From Odiellus spinosus (Eukaryota; Arthropoda; Arachnida; Opiliones; Phalangiidae): DNA of 64,000 nt. Position 1 is the stretch's first letter; each line of letters starts with the position of its first letter. The stretch is taken from assembly GCA_963920705.1 (NCBI GenBank), contig OY987236.1, forward strand, positions 8,170,190 to 8,234,189. Direction: 5' to 3'. Of this stretch, positions 34,697-49,600 are shown in pieces. The position numbers and the translations under genes are program-made. The notes beneath the pieces are model-generated. The model ran no database searches and was not told the DNA's origin. It was given only the letters and a program-made list of their open reading frames with translations.

Positions 34697-37600
34697 CTAA
34701 AACCAGAATTGTTCCAATATGAAAAAGTTAATCTTAACAACTTGATAGATAAAAGAGTACCTTAAACTCCCCTAATGTAGATGCATCGACGACGGCCAAG
34801 ATCCCCAAGTAGATTCCCATGAAGAAATCAGCCATGGCCAAATTACAGACCAGGAACCGAGGGACGTCGATCTTCGTTCTTCCGAACAGGAGAACCACAA
34901 CCACAATACCATTTCCCAGCATGGCTAAGAGAAACACGACCCAGACGCCGCAGCGAAGAGTCCACCAACCGAAGAGATCTTCGCAAGGCATAAAAGGACC
35001 TAACCAAAGATCGAAATTCCTTAGAGATTATCCTTTAATCTATATACATGGTGGAAAAAAATGCGACTAACCTGGTTCCGGACGACATTGTACCGGATGT
35101 CTGGCCCTCAGCGATTCCTCGCTGTTGTAAACCGACTTGTAATCTTCAAAATATTCTTCGGCGTATTGTGCGATATTGGCTATGTTGTCTGGTATCATAT
35201 AGTCACGGCCGTACGCGCTAAGAACTTGGCCATACTTGTCCGAAAAGTTTTCTATAAACCATCAATTTCGTTGAAGCCTATCGTTCGGTAAATCAGAATT
35301 CATTTTTAACAAAAGACTTAACTGTGTTCGGGCCAGAAATCGGTATAGTTAGTATTCCAAAGTGACATATCAACATCTTGATGGTGCAACCAGTAGATGG
35401 TTTCTTGCATGGCTGCTGGTCCGGCTAACGGCTTGTTCACCAAAGGTAAAAAAGCGCAACAATGGTAGGCGTAGGATAAATGCAATTTGTGAATTTTTGG
35501 GAACGCTTCGGGTGTCGGAAATTCTGTCAATCTGTAGGTCTTGTAGGTCGTGAGTTGACGCAAGTTTTGTAGACCTTTAGTAGGTAACGATGAGAAGACG
35601 TTCATGGCCAAATTTCTGGTGCAAGAAACAAAACACCGAAGTAAGGTCAAACGAGGTCAATGACCCGAAAAGTGAGAGGGAAATAAAGTATCTTAATTTA
35701 TTACGGGGTCATGTAATAGGCAACTGATATCCCCTTTTTCACTTCAAGTACTTTCAGAGAAAAATAAAGACCGATCCTCCTCGATTCCCCATCTCAATCT
35801 AAGCGTTTCTCTACGCTCGCAATTTTCTTCGAGTTAAAGGGATGGTGAAATGTAAAATGAAGCCGTTTTAGGCGATTACATTCCAATCTATTGGCGTACG
35901 CGTTTTGATGTGTCAAATGTTATCAGCACTTAAAATTGCTTATTATTTTGAATTCATCAATATCCGGAATATGGTTAAGCCTCCCAATGAATTTAATTAA
36001 CCCCAAGCTCTTTTCTTCATCCGCCCTTCAAGTTTGCAGGTTCCCCATGGATCGATATTAAGCTAGGCCTCTATTCGAGTCAAACTCCCTTTTTCCAGAG
36101 GTTTTCCATCCATTCTTTAAAGTAAAAGTTCGCGAATTTCCCATTGAAAGAAGAAAATGCAAGAAGATGCTGATATTTTATCCCTTCCGGCTCTTGTACT
36201 CTACTAACCAATTCGTCGCGAATAAAAAGTAGGAAGTGAAAGGAAAACGCTAGAAAGTCCAGCAGGCAAGATATAGAAAATGAAAAATCTACACTTTTTC
36301 TCGTTCATTGAGTGAGCTTTACTTACAGATCTCGCAGTTCCTTAGTCGGGACAAAGGCTTCGCTACCGATGCTTTCAATTCTGTTGTTGTGTAAATCTCT
36401 GCATTGAAAAGAAAATACAAAAAGAAATTTATAAAATATATTCAAACCCTTGAAAGATTTTTTTATTTATTTAAGATTATTTATATTATTATGTTGTTTT
36501 CAATTCTAAAAGAAACTCCTCCAAGCCGTTTTCTAATTCTTTTCTAAATCTCTGGCCAGGAAATTAAATTATGATTATGGTTTTTACAACAAACAAATTA
36601 TATCCTGTTTTTCACTTTAAATAAAGGCGGAATAATATAATCAAAAATTTGAAAGACTCCTTTTCTTCAGTCGTTCGTTAGTTTTACTTAAAAGTATAAA
36701 ACGAAACGTTTCTCTTCTCTGTAAAAAACAGTATTTCTAGTAAATAAAAAAGGTTAACCATATTTCGTGTTAAAAACAAAGAACCGGAAGTAATTGCGTT
36801 TAAATTATATCTGGTGTTTTTTTGCCGTTTTATTTTTCTCTTGATCTCTTCGTTTAATAATAATACACCGAGGCGCTTATCTCGGCTTATGTACTCGAGG
36901 GATGTACTTAAAAACTAAGAACTTAGAAAATTGCTTTTTTGAATGGTTTAGAAAAAAATAACTCGCGTCATAAGTTATACAAAGAGTAAAAGTACAGATT
37001 TACAGGGTTATTTCCAAATTTTGAAGATTAATTTTCAAATGTTTTACAGGTTTTTCCTTTGGGAGGTTTCAAAAGCTATCGGAGTGGTAATCAAAAACAA
37101 GTTTCCCCGAGAATTTTCTAGTGTCGATTACATGTTTTTCTCAGAAAATGAAAATACAAGTTACTAGACGAATATTTTCAGCAAATAACAATTCTGGTTT
37201 CTCTGACTTTCGCCCCCAAAATGTATTTCAATAACCTTCAAATTCGGTAGATTTTAAGGATACTTTAAACTTCTGTCATCTAAGGTTTCGCTAGTTTAAA
37301 AACAAATTTACGAGAAAAATCGTGTTACACTTATAGTATTATGTTACTTATGACCAGGACCATAGTGTTAACACAAAAGTTTAATAAAAAAACCTTTATC
37401 TTCATTAATTCCTAGAAATTGTTTTTCCTCATCCTAGAAGATTGTTTAGGTAAACTTTGTAATCCCCAAACGAAAGAATTTGATGAAATTACTGCATAAA
37501 AGCAATTTTGCGTCGGTTATTCCCCCTCCATTCCCGCTAAATTCCATAAGAATTTTGTCTTGCTGGGTCTAGAGTTTAATTTTGAAGAATGGGGAGCGAA

Positions 37601-40600
37601 AACTGAAAATAATTTAACATCAAAAATGAAAAGAGTAACACGGAGGAGGGATAAGGGAAAGAAAGACGTGATGAAATTTTGGGATAAACTGCAGAATTTA
37701 AAATTAGAATATTTAATATTGAAACTCGTCAAGAAATTAAGAACGTAGAGGAAGAAATAGTGCTTAAGATTGATGGCGTGAACGCATTATTACTCTTGAA
37801 AAAAAAAACTAGCGCAAACTTAATATGGCCACTCTTGAATATTTAATTTGATATGGCTCATGTTTCATTGTTTCTCAAGCCCTTTGAGTAATCGAAAACT
37901 TGACCTCTACTATACTGGTTAACTTAAACGGAATCTAATGATTGCTTCGTCATTGTCAGTCCTTGATTAATTTTATTACGCATAACAGTTTAATCCCAAA
38001 ATATACTCTACCATAAATTGTGCGCTGGAAGCCAGTGCTATTTTTCGGGGGAAATAATAAACATTATTAGGCCTAATACGAGAGAAACTTAGTCGTTGCA
38101 AATAGTTCCGAGAAAAGGATTATATATTCATAACAGGGGTCGTAAGAAACCTAGATGATCTGATGCATAAGTCAGACTTCCAAAATGAGGGCAAAAGGTC
38201 AAAGAAAGGTCAACGTTTAAATTAAAAAAAAATCGGCAAATGTTAAAATAATTATTTTCGGTATTTATATATCGTTCTTGTAGTCTTTTACGCAAAAGGC
38301 GAAAAATAGTCAGGGATAACCTAGAAAAGTTAAGTCAGGGGTTTTTAAATCCTAAACTTTCTTACGAACCCAGTATTAAAGATCCTCTCATGGTTTATAA
38401 ATAGAAATATAATTCTTTTTCCCTTGAAAAAGAGTGGTTTCTTCCCCATAAATTTAACGTGACGCCTTGTTCTTTTCTTTCTCTTACAGTATAGGGCACT
38501 CTGTGGATGGAATTTGTGCTGAGATCGGCGTCATTCGTCAATCAAAAAAGCCTCAGCTTTTTCATTCACCTCCTACCCCGTACCCTGCCCCATCCTTTTC
38601 ACACCAATTCCGGAAAAAGTAAGACTCGTAGTCCCAAAAAAATAAAAAAAATAAGATTTCAACATCACGGAGAACCAAGAGTTTTCTATTTCCGTTTTCT
38701 TTCATATATTACGAATTTCTTAGCGAATAAAATAGATTTTTCTTCTTTTCTTATTACTTTTCTCGCTAAGCTTCGAACCAGGAAATATTGTTTAAAACAA
38801 AAATCAATTGCAACTCTATTTCATCCACACATTTAGAAATAATTAAGCGAAAGGCAGGGGACTGTAAAAGATGATAAGACGTCGGTTTTAGTTACGCCAA
38901 ACTATTCTTGAGTAAATGTTTTTGAAGATTTTTAATTTAAGGGAGAATGCAACCTAACAAGTAATTTTTTTATCGATTCCTTGTCTTTTAAATATTCCTA
39001 ATCCAGAAATTAAAAAATTACAAACAAATATTAAACTAGAATTAAATTTAAACTTTCCCGAAAATTAGGCTTAGCTAGATTCATGGAGATCCTGAATTTC
39101 TTCGCATTGATTAGTCAGCGACCATTCGAATGTTATTGAAAGTCTCATGCAGATCTCCCCTTAACGACGAGCCTTTGCTCATTGGTCGATGAATCTTCAA
39201 TGCGAAGAAATTCAGGATCTCTGTGAATCCAGCTAAGCCTATTTTCTGGGTAAGTTTTAAATTTATACCTAGTTTAATATTTGAATGCAAACATTTTTGC
39301 TGGTGGATTAGGCCTATTTAGTATTAAAACGATAAGGAATCGATAAAAACCACTTCTTGTTAGATTGCACTCTTCGTTTAAATTGAAAATAAAAATTAAC
39401 TTCGTCCCACAGACCATCTTGTTATGACTAACTTCACTCTATTGCTTCTAAGAAAAAAACGGAACTACAAAGAAGATGAGAAAAATAAGAAAGGCGTAGA
39501 AAGATTTGAGAAAAATAAAATATTAGAAGCAAAAATATAAAAAAAAATCGATCCTATATAGAAAGGTTTTTTTAAGTTAGGTATTCCAATACGGAAAAAA
39601 TATTCCATTTCTTTGAATTAATGTATTCGAGGTTGAAGAGGTTATTTCTCAAAAAATCCCTATTCTCATAACTCTAATATCACTATTTATTTAACAACAA
39701 CAAAAAAGCAAAGGGTAGAAATATTCCTTATTTCAGTTTTCATGCCTATGTTAAAATTCTGTATAGAAATATTTTTACAGACAATATTCTTAAACCATTT
39801 CAAGAGATTTAAATGAAAGATTAGCTATTTCAATCTAAATCGGCACTTCGATTACGCGATTACGTAAGTGATTACAACATTTGGTAATACTAAATACGTA
39901 CTCTGTATTCTGTAATCGCTTTAGTATATTTAAAGTACACGGATTACGTGGAATGTTCAGCCCCTTCGAGTTTGAAATTTAAAAATAAAAATTCTCTTTA
40001 AAATACACGAGAAGTGTTTATGGGTTCAGTTTTAAAGTATAGTCGAAAATCGTAAAATAAAAGCGTAAAACGAAAGAAAAATATTTAGATATACTGCAAA
40101 GCTAATAGATTTTTAAAAATTTAACGAAAAACGCCTACGTATACGTCTAGTTACCTTCTATAATGCGTCAGTCACGTACGGATTAGATTTCACAAACTCT
40201 CTCTTAAGATGGGAAAAAAATTATATGGAAATTTGAATTCTTTATGATTTTATTCCTATTTAAAAAGCCTTTTATACTGAAAAAAATTAACGAAAACGCA
40301 CGGGGTTAAGAAACTTCAGGATTTTTCAATAACTTATGTTTTTACGAACGAAAAGAAAAAAAATTTTCTCTAGCTAGGTCTCTTAAGATAATTTAAAAGC
40401 ATTTTTATTTCTAGAAATGCTAAAAATAAAGTACTTAAAAGTTTTTTCGAATAACTGAGTTTGCATGACTAATTTAAATTTAGTCTGATTGCTTTGAAGT
40501 TTGAAGTACATTTTCAATTACATTTTAATTTAATAAATGTAGAGGTTTACTTTCCCTCTAAGAGCTAAGCCTAATTTTAACAGATAATGAGTGAAAATAG

Positions 40601-43600
40601 TGCTATTTCAAATCTAGATATTAATATTAAAAGAATCAGGGAAAAATTGTAAAAAATTGGCATAAATTAGGGTAATTGTATGAGTGTACTTGATCATAAA
40701 CTTCAATGGTACTACGTTGGTATGACATCAATATGATTTTTATAACTTTTTAAAAACTACGGTGAACCTTTAAATATCAGGGAAAATTCACTTTTTAAAA
40801 ATGAAAAATTTCAGGGATAATTCCCTGATAAAAGCCTGGAAAAAAATTCAGGGAAATTGGTATTCTATGAAGGAATACTGCTCGTTTTTGGCGAATCAGG
40901 AGCTAAAATGCTCTTGTTCACGATATAAAATGAATATAGTTTTAGTTGTGAAGGTTTTTCAACGATTATTCTATCACAATTTAGGTTCTTTCAAGGTTGT
41001 AACTTACATTATTATAAACAGTATGAAATATTAAGACTCACAAGACTAGGAGTTTCTTGAGTCCCAATAATGTTTCATCGTTAATCCGATCCACCCGATT
41101 GTTGCTGAGCAAAAGGTCAATTAGCTCACCCTGATGTTTGAAAGGACTGCTAACCAATTCGCGAATAAAGTTGTAACTCATATCACTATTAAAAATTAAA
41201 AAAAGAAAGAAAAAACTCTATTTTAATTACTTTTAATGAATAAATTTGCGTTTAAAATATAAATACTTACAGAAGTCTTAACTGGGTACAAGCAGTTAGG
41301 TTTGGTAGGGTGTAAATCTCGTTCGATTTGAGATTCAAGCTTTTGAGAAGTGGTACGTGTGAACACAAATCGGGAGGTACGTTCTTAATCTTTCCACGAT
41401 CTAATCTCAAATGTTCCAATGCCGTTGTTCCTTCCAGGTCTAAGAAGTCTTCCAAATGTCGAATGTCTGACAACGTTCTGCGGATATCATAAAATTCGAC
41501 GCATGTTTTTTTGTGTAAATCTTTTATTATGACCCCCATTCTTATTAAAATGCTAAGCCTAAAATTGACCTATTAGGTAAGCATGTTCAAATACCAAAAA
41601 CATTAACTATTATCTCGTATCGTTTCTCAAGTATTTGCTAAATTTGAACTTACAGTTTCTTAAGATTCGGCAAATGACTAAATGTTTTCCGACCAACCGA
41701 TGAAATTGGATTACCAGTGACGTCAACGACGGCCAATTGTCGATTCCCTTCGAAATCCCCATCGTGCAGAGTACGAATATAGTTGGAAGCAAATGTTCTA
41801 CAAAAAAAAATAGATAAATTCTAAATTATTCTCAACAACTGCCTGCAAAACATTTCGGGAACAAATCACGATCAAACATATTTTGATATTGAAATTGACC
41901 ACGAATTTTAAACCAACCGTATAATTTAAAACACTGTCTAAAAAAAATAAAAGAAGATAAAAACAAAGAATAAACTCCCGCTTCAAACGGTAATACGTAA
42001 GATATCCAGACATCACATCCGGCGTGACTTGGATATGTATGGTAGATTTACTCCCAATTCCCGTGGGTCAAATCTATTTTTGTTCTTGTAACGTCCTTAC
42101 CAAGATACCTTTATTTTAAGAGTAATTTACATAATAGAAAGAGTTGAAGCGAATGAATACACAATGTTAAACCTTATAAGGAATAAAAGTAGTTTTGTAA
42201 ACAGCGAATATGAGGAAGTTTTTTGAAACGGAGAGAAAACCATCCCCAGGGGTTTTAAGCGAACTCGAGTGGAAAACCTAAGTTGATTTTCTTCTGAGAA
42301 AGAAATCGCTCTGTATCCAAAGAAAAATGGAACTAGTATAACGCTAAGCGTAGTGATACACGATGATAAACTGTATTGTTAACGAAAATAGTATGTTTTT
42401 TATCCGACTAGTATGGAATATATATTATTACCAGTCAACTCACGAAAAATGGAGGATGGTCATACAGAGTTAGTTTCCACATTTAATCCATTTTATGGAG
42501 GATACGAATTCAGGGTAATAAAATGAAGTGTCTATACTCTATCTGTAGACTTTAAAGGTTTTTTTTTATGGTTTTAATAACGAGATTTCGCGGCTCGTGG
42601 TCCAGGGATTTGCGATAAACTAAAATTTGTTCTCTTTTCAAAGTGAGTTTAGTAAGTTTTCTAAGATAGAAATTGTTTTGAGAATTTATTTTTCGGAGTT
42701 TTTCAAAACCAATTAGTGAATCCTTTAAAGGGAGAATTCAACTATTTTTCATCGATACGTTATTGTTTAATCAGCCCCAATCCGAGGGGTCCGACACTCT
42801 TGAATTCTCTGAACAGTTCAGCTTTGACAGTGCATTGAGTTTGAACTCATGAACTCAGAGTTCAGCTTTGATAGTGCAAAGAGTTCAAAAAATTTGTCAA
42901 CCTGAGTTCGCGAGTGTCCGCCCCCCTCACCCTATTCCACCAGTAAAAAAATTAAACAAATATAAAATAGAAATTAATTTTGAACTTTAATTCATGGCGA
43001 TCCTTAGAGATCGGGGTTTGGACAAAATAATCCACAACTATCAGTTAATCAGTTAATCATAAAAAAATAAACGGAAAATTATTCGCGATTACATTGGATT
43101 TATCATAGACTTTCCTCGAAAAATTTTAAGTTATGAATAAAGATAAAATAATCAGAAATTTTCTTGTCCAAACCCCGATCTCTAGCGATCCTAACTCCAC
43201 ATACAACTAAGACCAGAAGCCGATGAAACCCTCCTTTGAAGTCTATTACTCCCGGGTCTTGTCTACCCCTCTCTGTATGGGATATTCTCAAAAGGCGCGA
43301 TTCGTACGCCTCCTAACGGTAGATGTTTTCGGAGCGGGAGCTCGTCGAGCGAATATCTCTAGCAGCCTTGGAGTTCGTCCAAAAAACGTCGTCGTTTGTG
43401 GAGAGAGAATTTTCCGTAGACAGGGGGGATGAAGTAGGACCCCTTCTAACTCGTAAAATTGGGAATTTTACCCATACAGAGAGGAGCGCTATATGGAACA
43501 TTGGAGTAGTAGACTTCAAAGGAGGGTTTCATCGGCTTCTGCTAAGACCATGGACAGGATTGCCATGAATCAAGCCAAGCCTATCTTCCGGGTAAGTTTT

Positions 43601-46600
43601 AAATTCATTTGTAGATTAATATTTGTTTGAGAATTTTTTTACTGGTGGATTAGTCCTGTTTAAACGATAAGGAGTCGATAAAAAATCACTTGTTAGGAAG
43701 TCCCAATCTAGCTATTATATAGAGATGTCATCGCGAAAATTCAATTTCTACACAATTTCAAAGTTTTAAAACCAAAAATATTTACAGCTTCTTCTATAAT
43801 AAGATTGGAATTGAAAATAGAGTAAATGTAACTTACAATTCGCGCAGAGCACGTAGACCTCGAATGGCTTTACTCGGAATTTCTCGTAGCCGGTTGTTGT
43901 TGATTTCTCTGAAAAGATATACGCAAGAAATGTTTTATTTTTAACAAAACACAATTGGAAAAACACTGGAAATATCGATATATAAAGATAGTTTCAATTT
44001 ATATCTTCAGAACGTACTAACTTGTAAGATTACATATAGCCTGCCTTCATCTCTAATAAGAAAACCAAAATTCTTACAGAAGAGCTGAAAACTCGAACAG
44101 ATACCGACATTTACACGTACATCCCAGACTTAAATACACGTTGGCCTAACATAACCTACAATAAACCACTTCATTCGGATTTCTCAAGAAATTTTAAATA
44201 GCTTTTGAGTAGTATTTTAATAGTATACATGAAAAAACTAAGCCTTCGAAAAAATATATTGGAAGCATTAATTCAAATATAACTATGACATTTTTTAAGG
44301 AAAATAAATAGATTCTTTTATTAAATGATCGACCCTTAACACATTTTGTTAAATTAATTCACCAATAGAAGACTTAAACGAAGCCGAAATGCTAGACCAA
44401 TGGAGCTTGATCTTGCGCTTCGTTGAAGCGTTATAACATATAAAAAACACGTTGGAATTAAAGCTGGAGTCTAATTAACTTGCACTTTTTCTAATTAAAA
44501 AACAACACTTATACTTATCCAAACTTTAGAGTGTGTTAAGCTGGGGTTTCATGAGAGTAATATTTGCGAGATCTAGAAAAAATTCAAGAAATCGAATCAA
44601 ATCGATTCAAGAAAAGAAGGTTTCCTGTTCACGCGACTTTAGCGAAACATTTTGAAAAGGTTTAAATCGATTCCAAGGCAGCTTATTTGACTCTCTCTCG
44701 TTTCAGCGACATCGTTCAAATACCATTTTTATGAAAACGAGGCTTTTAATTTTTTTTTCCCTTCTAATAAATAGTTTTTTGTTTAACGAACCCTTTAGGC
44801 TCGTTTTAACCACTCCATTTGTGAATCTAAAACTTGGCTTGGTCTTCGAGTACATAGAAAAACTCATATCAAGTTTCCAAATATTTGGCAAGTGCTCTTC
44901 CGTAGATTAAATTTCCTTAAAACCTTATATAAACCTTTACATTCTATAAAGTTAGGCCTAACGTTTCCCGCCAAAAACTTTATCGTGGTCAGTGCCGTCT
45001 GATATTAAGCCGATTCGTGGGGCCATAATCTTTCAATTAAGTTAATGAACACGCCTTAATTACAAGCTGTAGAGTCAGAAAATTTCAAATTCCTCTTTCC
45101 ACGCCTTCTCCCGGGAGCAAAGTCAAGAGTTTTGAAGTTTGTCAGGAGCGCGGATATAACTCGACAAGGTATCTCTCAAAAGCTTGAATGTGTAAACAAG
45201 ACCAATCGTTAAACTCGTTAATGGTCCCGCCAAAATTTCGCGCCGTTTCTGAGCGTGGCATTTCTCGCAACACTCCGTCTAATCTATGTAGTACTTCGGG
45301 AGAATACTGAAACACAATTCAAGTACAACTCTTATCGGTATTAAAATATTTCTACAACCAACAAATCACACCAAATTAGGGCTACAATTAATTAACTTAC
45401 GAACAAATAAACAGAAATTATAAAACAAATATTACATTATCACGTCAAACGTGGCGCTCTCAGTCAAAACTACAATATGCTAAGGAGGATCAGCTTTGAT
45501 AGTACAAAGAGTTCAAAGATTTTGTACACCCGAGTTCACGAGTGTCTGCCCCCTCGCAGTTAACATCCGAGAGTTTTCGGAGAAAAGGGAAACTGAGGGA
45601 CTCGGGGAAAAACTAGAGTTTTACATTAAGCGCTAGAAATCTAGGAAAAACCCATTTGACAGGCGTAGAGAAAATTCACAAAGAATCATCTCAGACGGAT
45701 TTGAACCCAGGTTTAGTCCCAGTATTATTGTATAAACCGGTTTTAAGACTTGCACTTTAAGCCTAACTCTAGCGAATAATTAAATTTGTAGAGGGTCCAT
45801 CGAATTTCATCGTATATATGGATGGGGGATGATTGAAATATTTACTATAAGGAATATTCCGTGTTCAAGGGTTCATGGAGGGTTTTACGCACAATTTCAG
45901 CCGTTAAGTCTCGCCGTATACATTTATTTAATGACTCGTGCTAAAATCCAGTTAAAACTGAACTTACAGAATTTGGAGAGATTCCTCCAAACCGGCAAAG
46001 GCCTCGTCCGACACATTTTCGATCTTGTTTTCCTTTAGGAACCTGGAAATATTCATTCAGATTTGATTCAGTTTCGGAATGAAGTTGTTAAGAATTTATA
46101 TATGATTGTTTAGATAATATTTTAGTGGTCTGTTATGAGTTTATAATATTAATTATCCTCAACTTTCGCTAATATACAGAGTTCGCAAACGTCTCTTGTA
46201 CTAAGTTTTGGATTTAGATATGTTGACGAAGGAAAATAAATAATAAAAGAATTACTCTCAAGTCTTATATAAATTAAAATAAGTTTCATTGGGGTGGAAA
46301 ATTATATAATTGTGGACGAGAATTTAATTAACGTAAAATGTTAAGTTAATTCTAATGAAAATATCAGTTTAAACGATTGGATAGATAAATTCAATTTTAA
46401 AATTAAAATATTTTAACGGTCTGTTTGAATAATATAAGTTTTTATTAAATACTAACAAATTAATAATTAATAAACCAGATTCATAAATTAAATCTAAATC
46501 ACCGAATAAACTTCCTGAATTGTTTTCTAACTTTGCTCTGTCTTTGGTTCCCAGCAAGAAGTGCTCTACATAAAAATATGACAATCAAAAACTTAATTTT

Positions 46601-49600
46601 CTGCAAATTTCGTAGAACTCAAACTGCTGTGCACAATTTTAATTAAAATATCATATTTACTAAAATGTTTTAACTTATATACACCACAAATTTTTCGCGC
46701 CTGAAAAACAATCAATAGTATACGCCAAGTTTCAAAAGCATTCTTAAAGCCTAGTTCATATCTGAGGAAATAGTTCTATAAAAACAATATTGAATAATGT
46801 GGTGCCCTAGATCTCCCATAATTATTGAAGTTCGTTCATCAGTTTCCATCGTCCGAACAGAGCTTAACTTAAATACTATCGAAGTATCCAGATTAGGCTT
46901 ATAACAATTGACCCTTAAAAAAACGACTATTTCCTTATTGCTTCATGTAAATACGCCCAATCTCAAAAGTATTCCTATATTTAAATAGCCCTTATTAGCT
47001 TATCCAGATTAGGCTTAACAATTGACCCCGTATAACCCCCGGTACAGCTATTATAACCAGTCGATACTGAAATGACCATAAAAAAAAGGGTTGGAAGGAA
47101 AGGAAAACACATTATATTGGCATAACATTTGACGCGTAAGTATCTCAAAAAAGGGAAGCAGAGATTATTCCCACCACTCACCCACTGTTTCCAGTATATA
47201 TATATCGGCTTAATCTAAAAGTACTTAAAAAAGAGTCGGTAGCGCCCAGCAAGTTCTCTCATCGAGGCCTCGGCGGCGGCTCCCGGCTCTTAACGTCATA
47301 ATAACGTAACGACTTTCGATAACTTACAGAATAACGAGCTTGGTCAAGTTCCGGAACGCCCCTCCCGGAAGCGAACGTATTTGATTGGTCGCCAAGTTCC
47401 TAAGGGACGAAAAAAACAAAGAAAGAGTAGCGAGGAATGAGTTGGTGAACGGATAAAAAAACACTCCAAGCCTCTCGCTTGTAATTATGGCCCGAGAAGA
47501 ATTACCGATTTTTTTTTTATTCCCGCAAAAGGTTCTTCTAGTGATTAGAATAAGAGAAGGACGGTGTTGATTAGTTTCAACTAGAATGCGGGCTATGTAC
47601 GAAGCTACCAATTACTGGTGGAAATACTAATTTGTAACCATAGACTTAATGTGGATGTTTATATGTTTGGTCTTTCATGAGTCTCAGAGCTGATTAGTCT
47701 GTTCATGGAGATAGTTTTAATTAAGTCGAAGCCTTAAACTAGCTGTTTTCTTTCACAATGCATGGTTTGCCCCAATCCCCGGACATCGGCTTTATTCGAT
47801 AACGAACTAATATAGTCCAGATCAGTTCGAGTTTAATGTACCTAATAGGATAGGTCGGCTCGTATCCCAACGATTTTGATACGATTTGTAAGTACTGAAT
47901 ATTTAAAGTGGAACCAACTGAGTTGCCAGCAAGTAAAAATATAGGATTAACTTTGTCTCAATGATGTGGTTTCTTTGAGATTCGTAGGAACCTAGCTTTT
48001 TATTTGTTGCAAAATTATGATAGAATATATTAAGGAAAAACAAGTTTACTACCTTATGCCTTACTAAATGAGATTTCTGAGAAACTACCATCGTTCCTGT
48101 TGCATATTGAAGGTGGAATACTAAAAATCATCCGTTTTTTAGTTGCCAGTACGAAGAAACCGATTCCCTATAATTATTGTGATACTAAAATGATATGTTT
48201 TCTATGAGATGCAAAGAAACCTAGCTTTGTTCGTGATGCAAATATACTAAGGAAGAATCAGAGTAGTTAGTAAGTAGAAATATAGGCTTCGAACCTTCTG
48301 TCTTAACGTATTGGTTTCAATAAGATTTGCGAGATACTAGCTTTGTACGCATTGCAAATTTAAGGTGAAGTATACTAAGAAAGAATCAGTTCGAGTTATC
48401 AGTACGTAGAAAGGTGGGTTTTCTTATGTCTCATTATTAGATTTAGACTAAGAGATTTAAAGAGGGCTAAGGTTAGTACTTGTTGCAAATATAAGGTGAA
48501 GAAGAAAAAACTACTCCAGCATTACAGTATAACACCCGGTCAGTTGGCCATTCCGAAATTAGGCAAGAAGTCGACCCGAAAACCTCCCAAGGGAAATAAA
48601 CACAATCTAGGGTTTCCTGGTTTCGCTCTCACATTACTCTCCTCTCTCTAGTAGATGGTATTAAACGAAACCTTAGTCAAGCAACGCCGAAGATTAAATA
48701 GTCCAAGATTATACCTGTGCAGGACACGTATGTTTAACTTTCATCCGCTTTTGCCTATTAGCGATATAGTGTATAAATATTATATGGAGAAAGTTAGCCT
48801 AGAGTTCAGGACGTCGATCCGCTAATAGGACTCGAGAGTTTTATTGGCCTATACTCTATATTATGATTAGATTAGTTATTACCGAAGTTTTTGCCCTGAG
48901 GGAATTGATCTAATCACGGAAGGGATTGGCTCGATAAAATTTAGTTCGTAATTATTTCAGGGGTCATACAACATTTGGAAAACCAATTTCCTGATATTTT
49001 CAGGTTTTTCAAAGAATTCTCTGATATTTACAGGTTTAAAAATTAAAAGACGTACTCAGATTCAGCTTTCTTTTACTATTCAGTAGCATAAATGTACTCT
49101 TACCTCAAATCTTTCCCTGATTTCTCCTAAAAAAATCAGTTTCCCTGATTTTTCTTAACAATCGTATTTCAGGTATTCCAGATTTAGTTCATTTTCAGCA
49201 GAAATTTGTTAATTTTAAAGTTTAATTAAAACGCCTCAACTCTAAGGTGTAAATTTTTGATTCATTTTAATAGTATGAAAGAACTAAAAATAGACATTCA
49301 AAATTAATGGTTACAGCATTACTTTAAACTAAATAAATTGGCAAATTAGTTTCCGCCTGTAAAAGTGTTTCAATTGTCGCGCACCAGTGTCCATGGTGAA
49401 GCTTACATACAGGAGGTGATTGTAATTTTAAAGGGAAACTACAAGCTAAAAATGGAACAGCTTTTGAATTTATTTTCGGAATCACCAAAACGTACTAGAT
49501 GTTTTCACAATTATTGAATAGGTTTTTGTTGTTTAAAAACTTCTAGAGCTTGTTTAAGTTTAAATGTATATATTAGGGCCAATCATATTTTTTCAGCATA

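Larger units (their letters stand above)
35616..41041. other. rk introns around LRR16
   Basis: Two introns flanking the exon at 36327-36398. Contents seen: a hAT-like element (38134-38371), a MITE (38937-39383), and CCCTGA-rich fragments at about 40640-40870 related to the hAT-like family. No hidden exon found; phase and LRR order need none. Confidence 0.6.

Noticed and set aside
40801..41034. 77-codon plus-strand ORF
   Set aside because: It overlaps a CCCTGA-rich repeat fragment and shows no domain.
45690..45770. tRNA-like B-box (GGGTTCAAATCC) on the minus strand
   Set aside because: No matching A-box at the right distance and no cloverleaf could be drawn; at most a relic of a tRNA-derived SINE.
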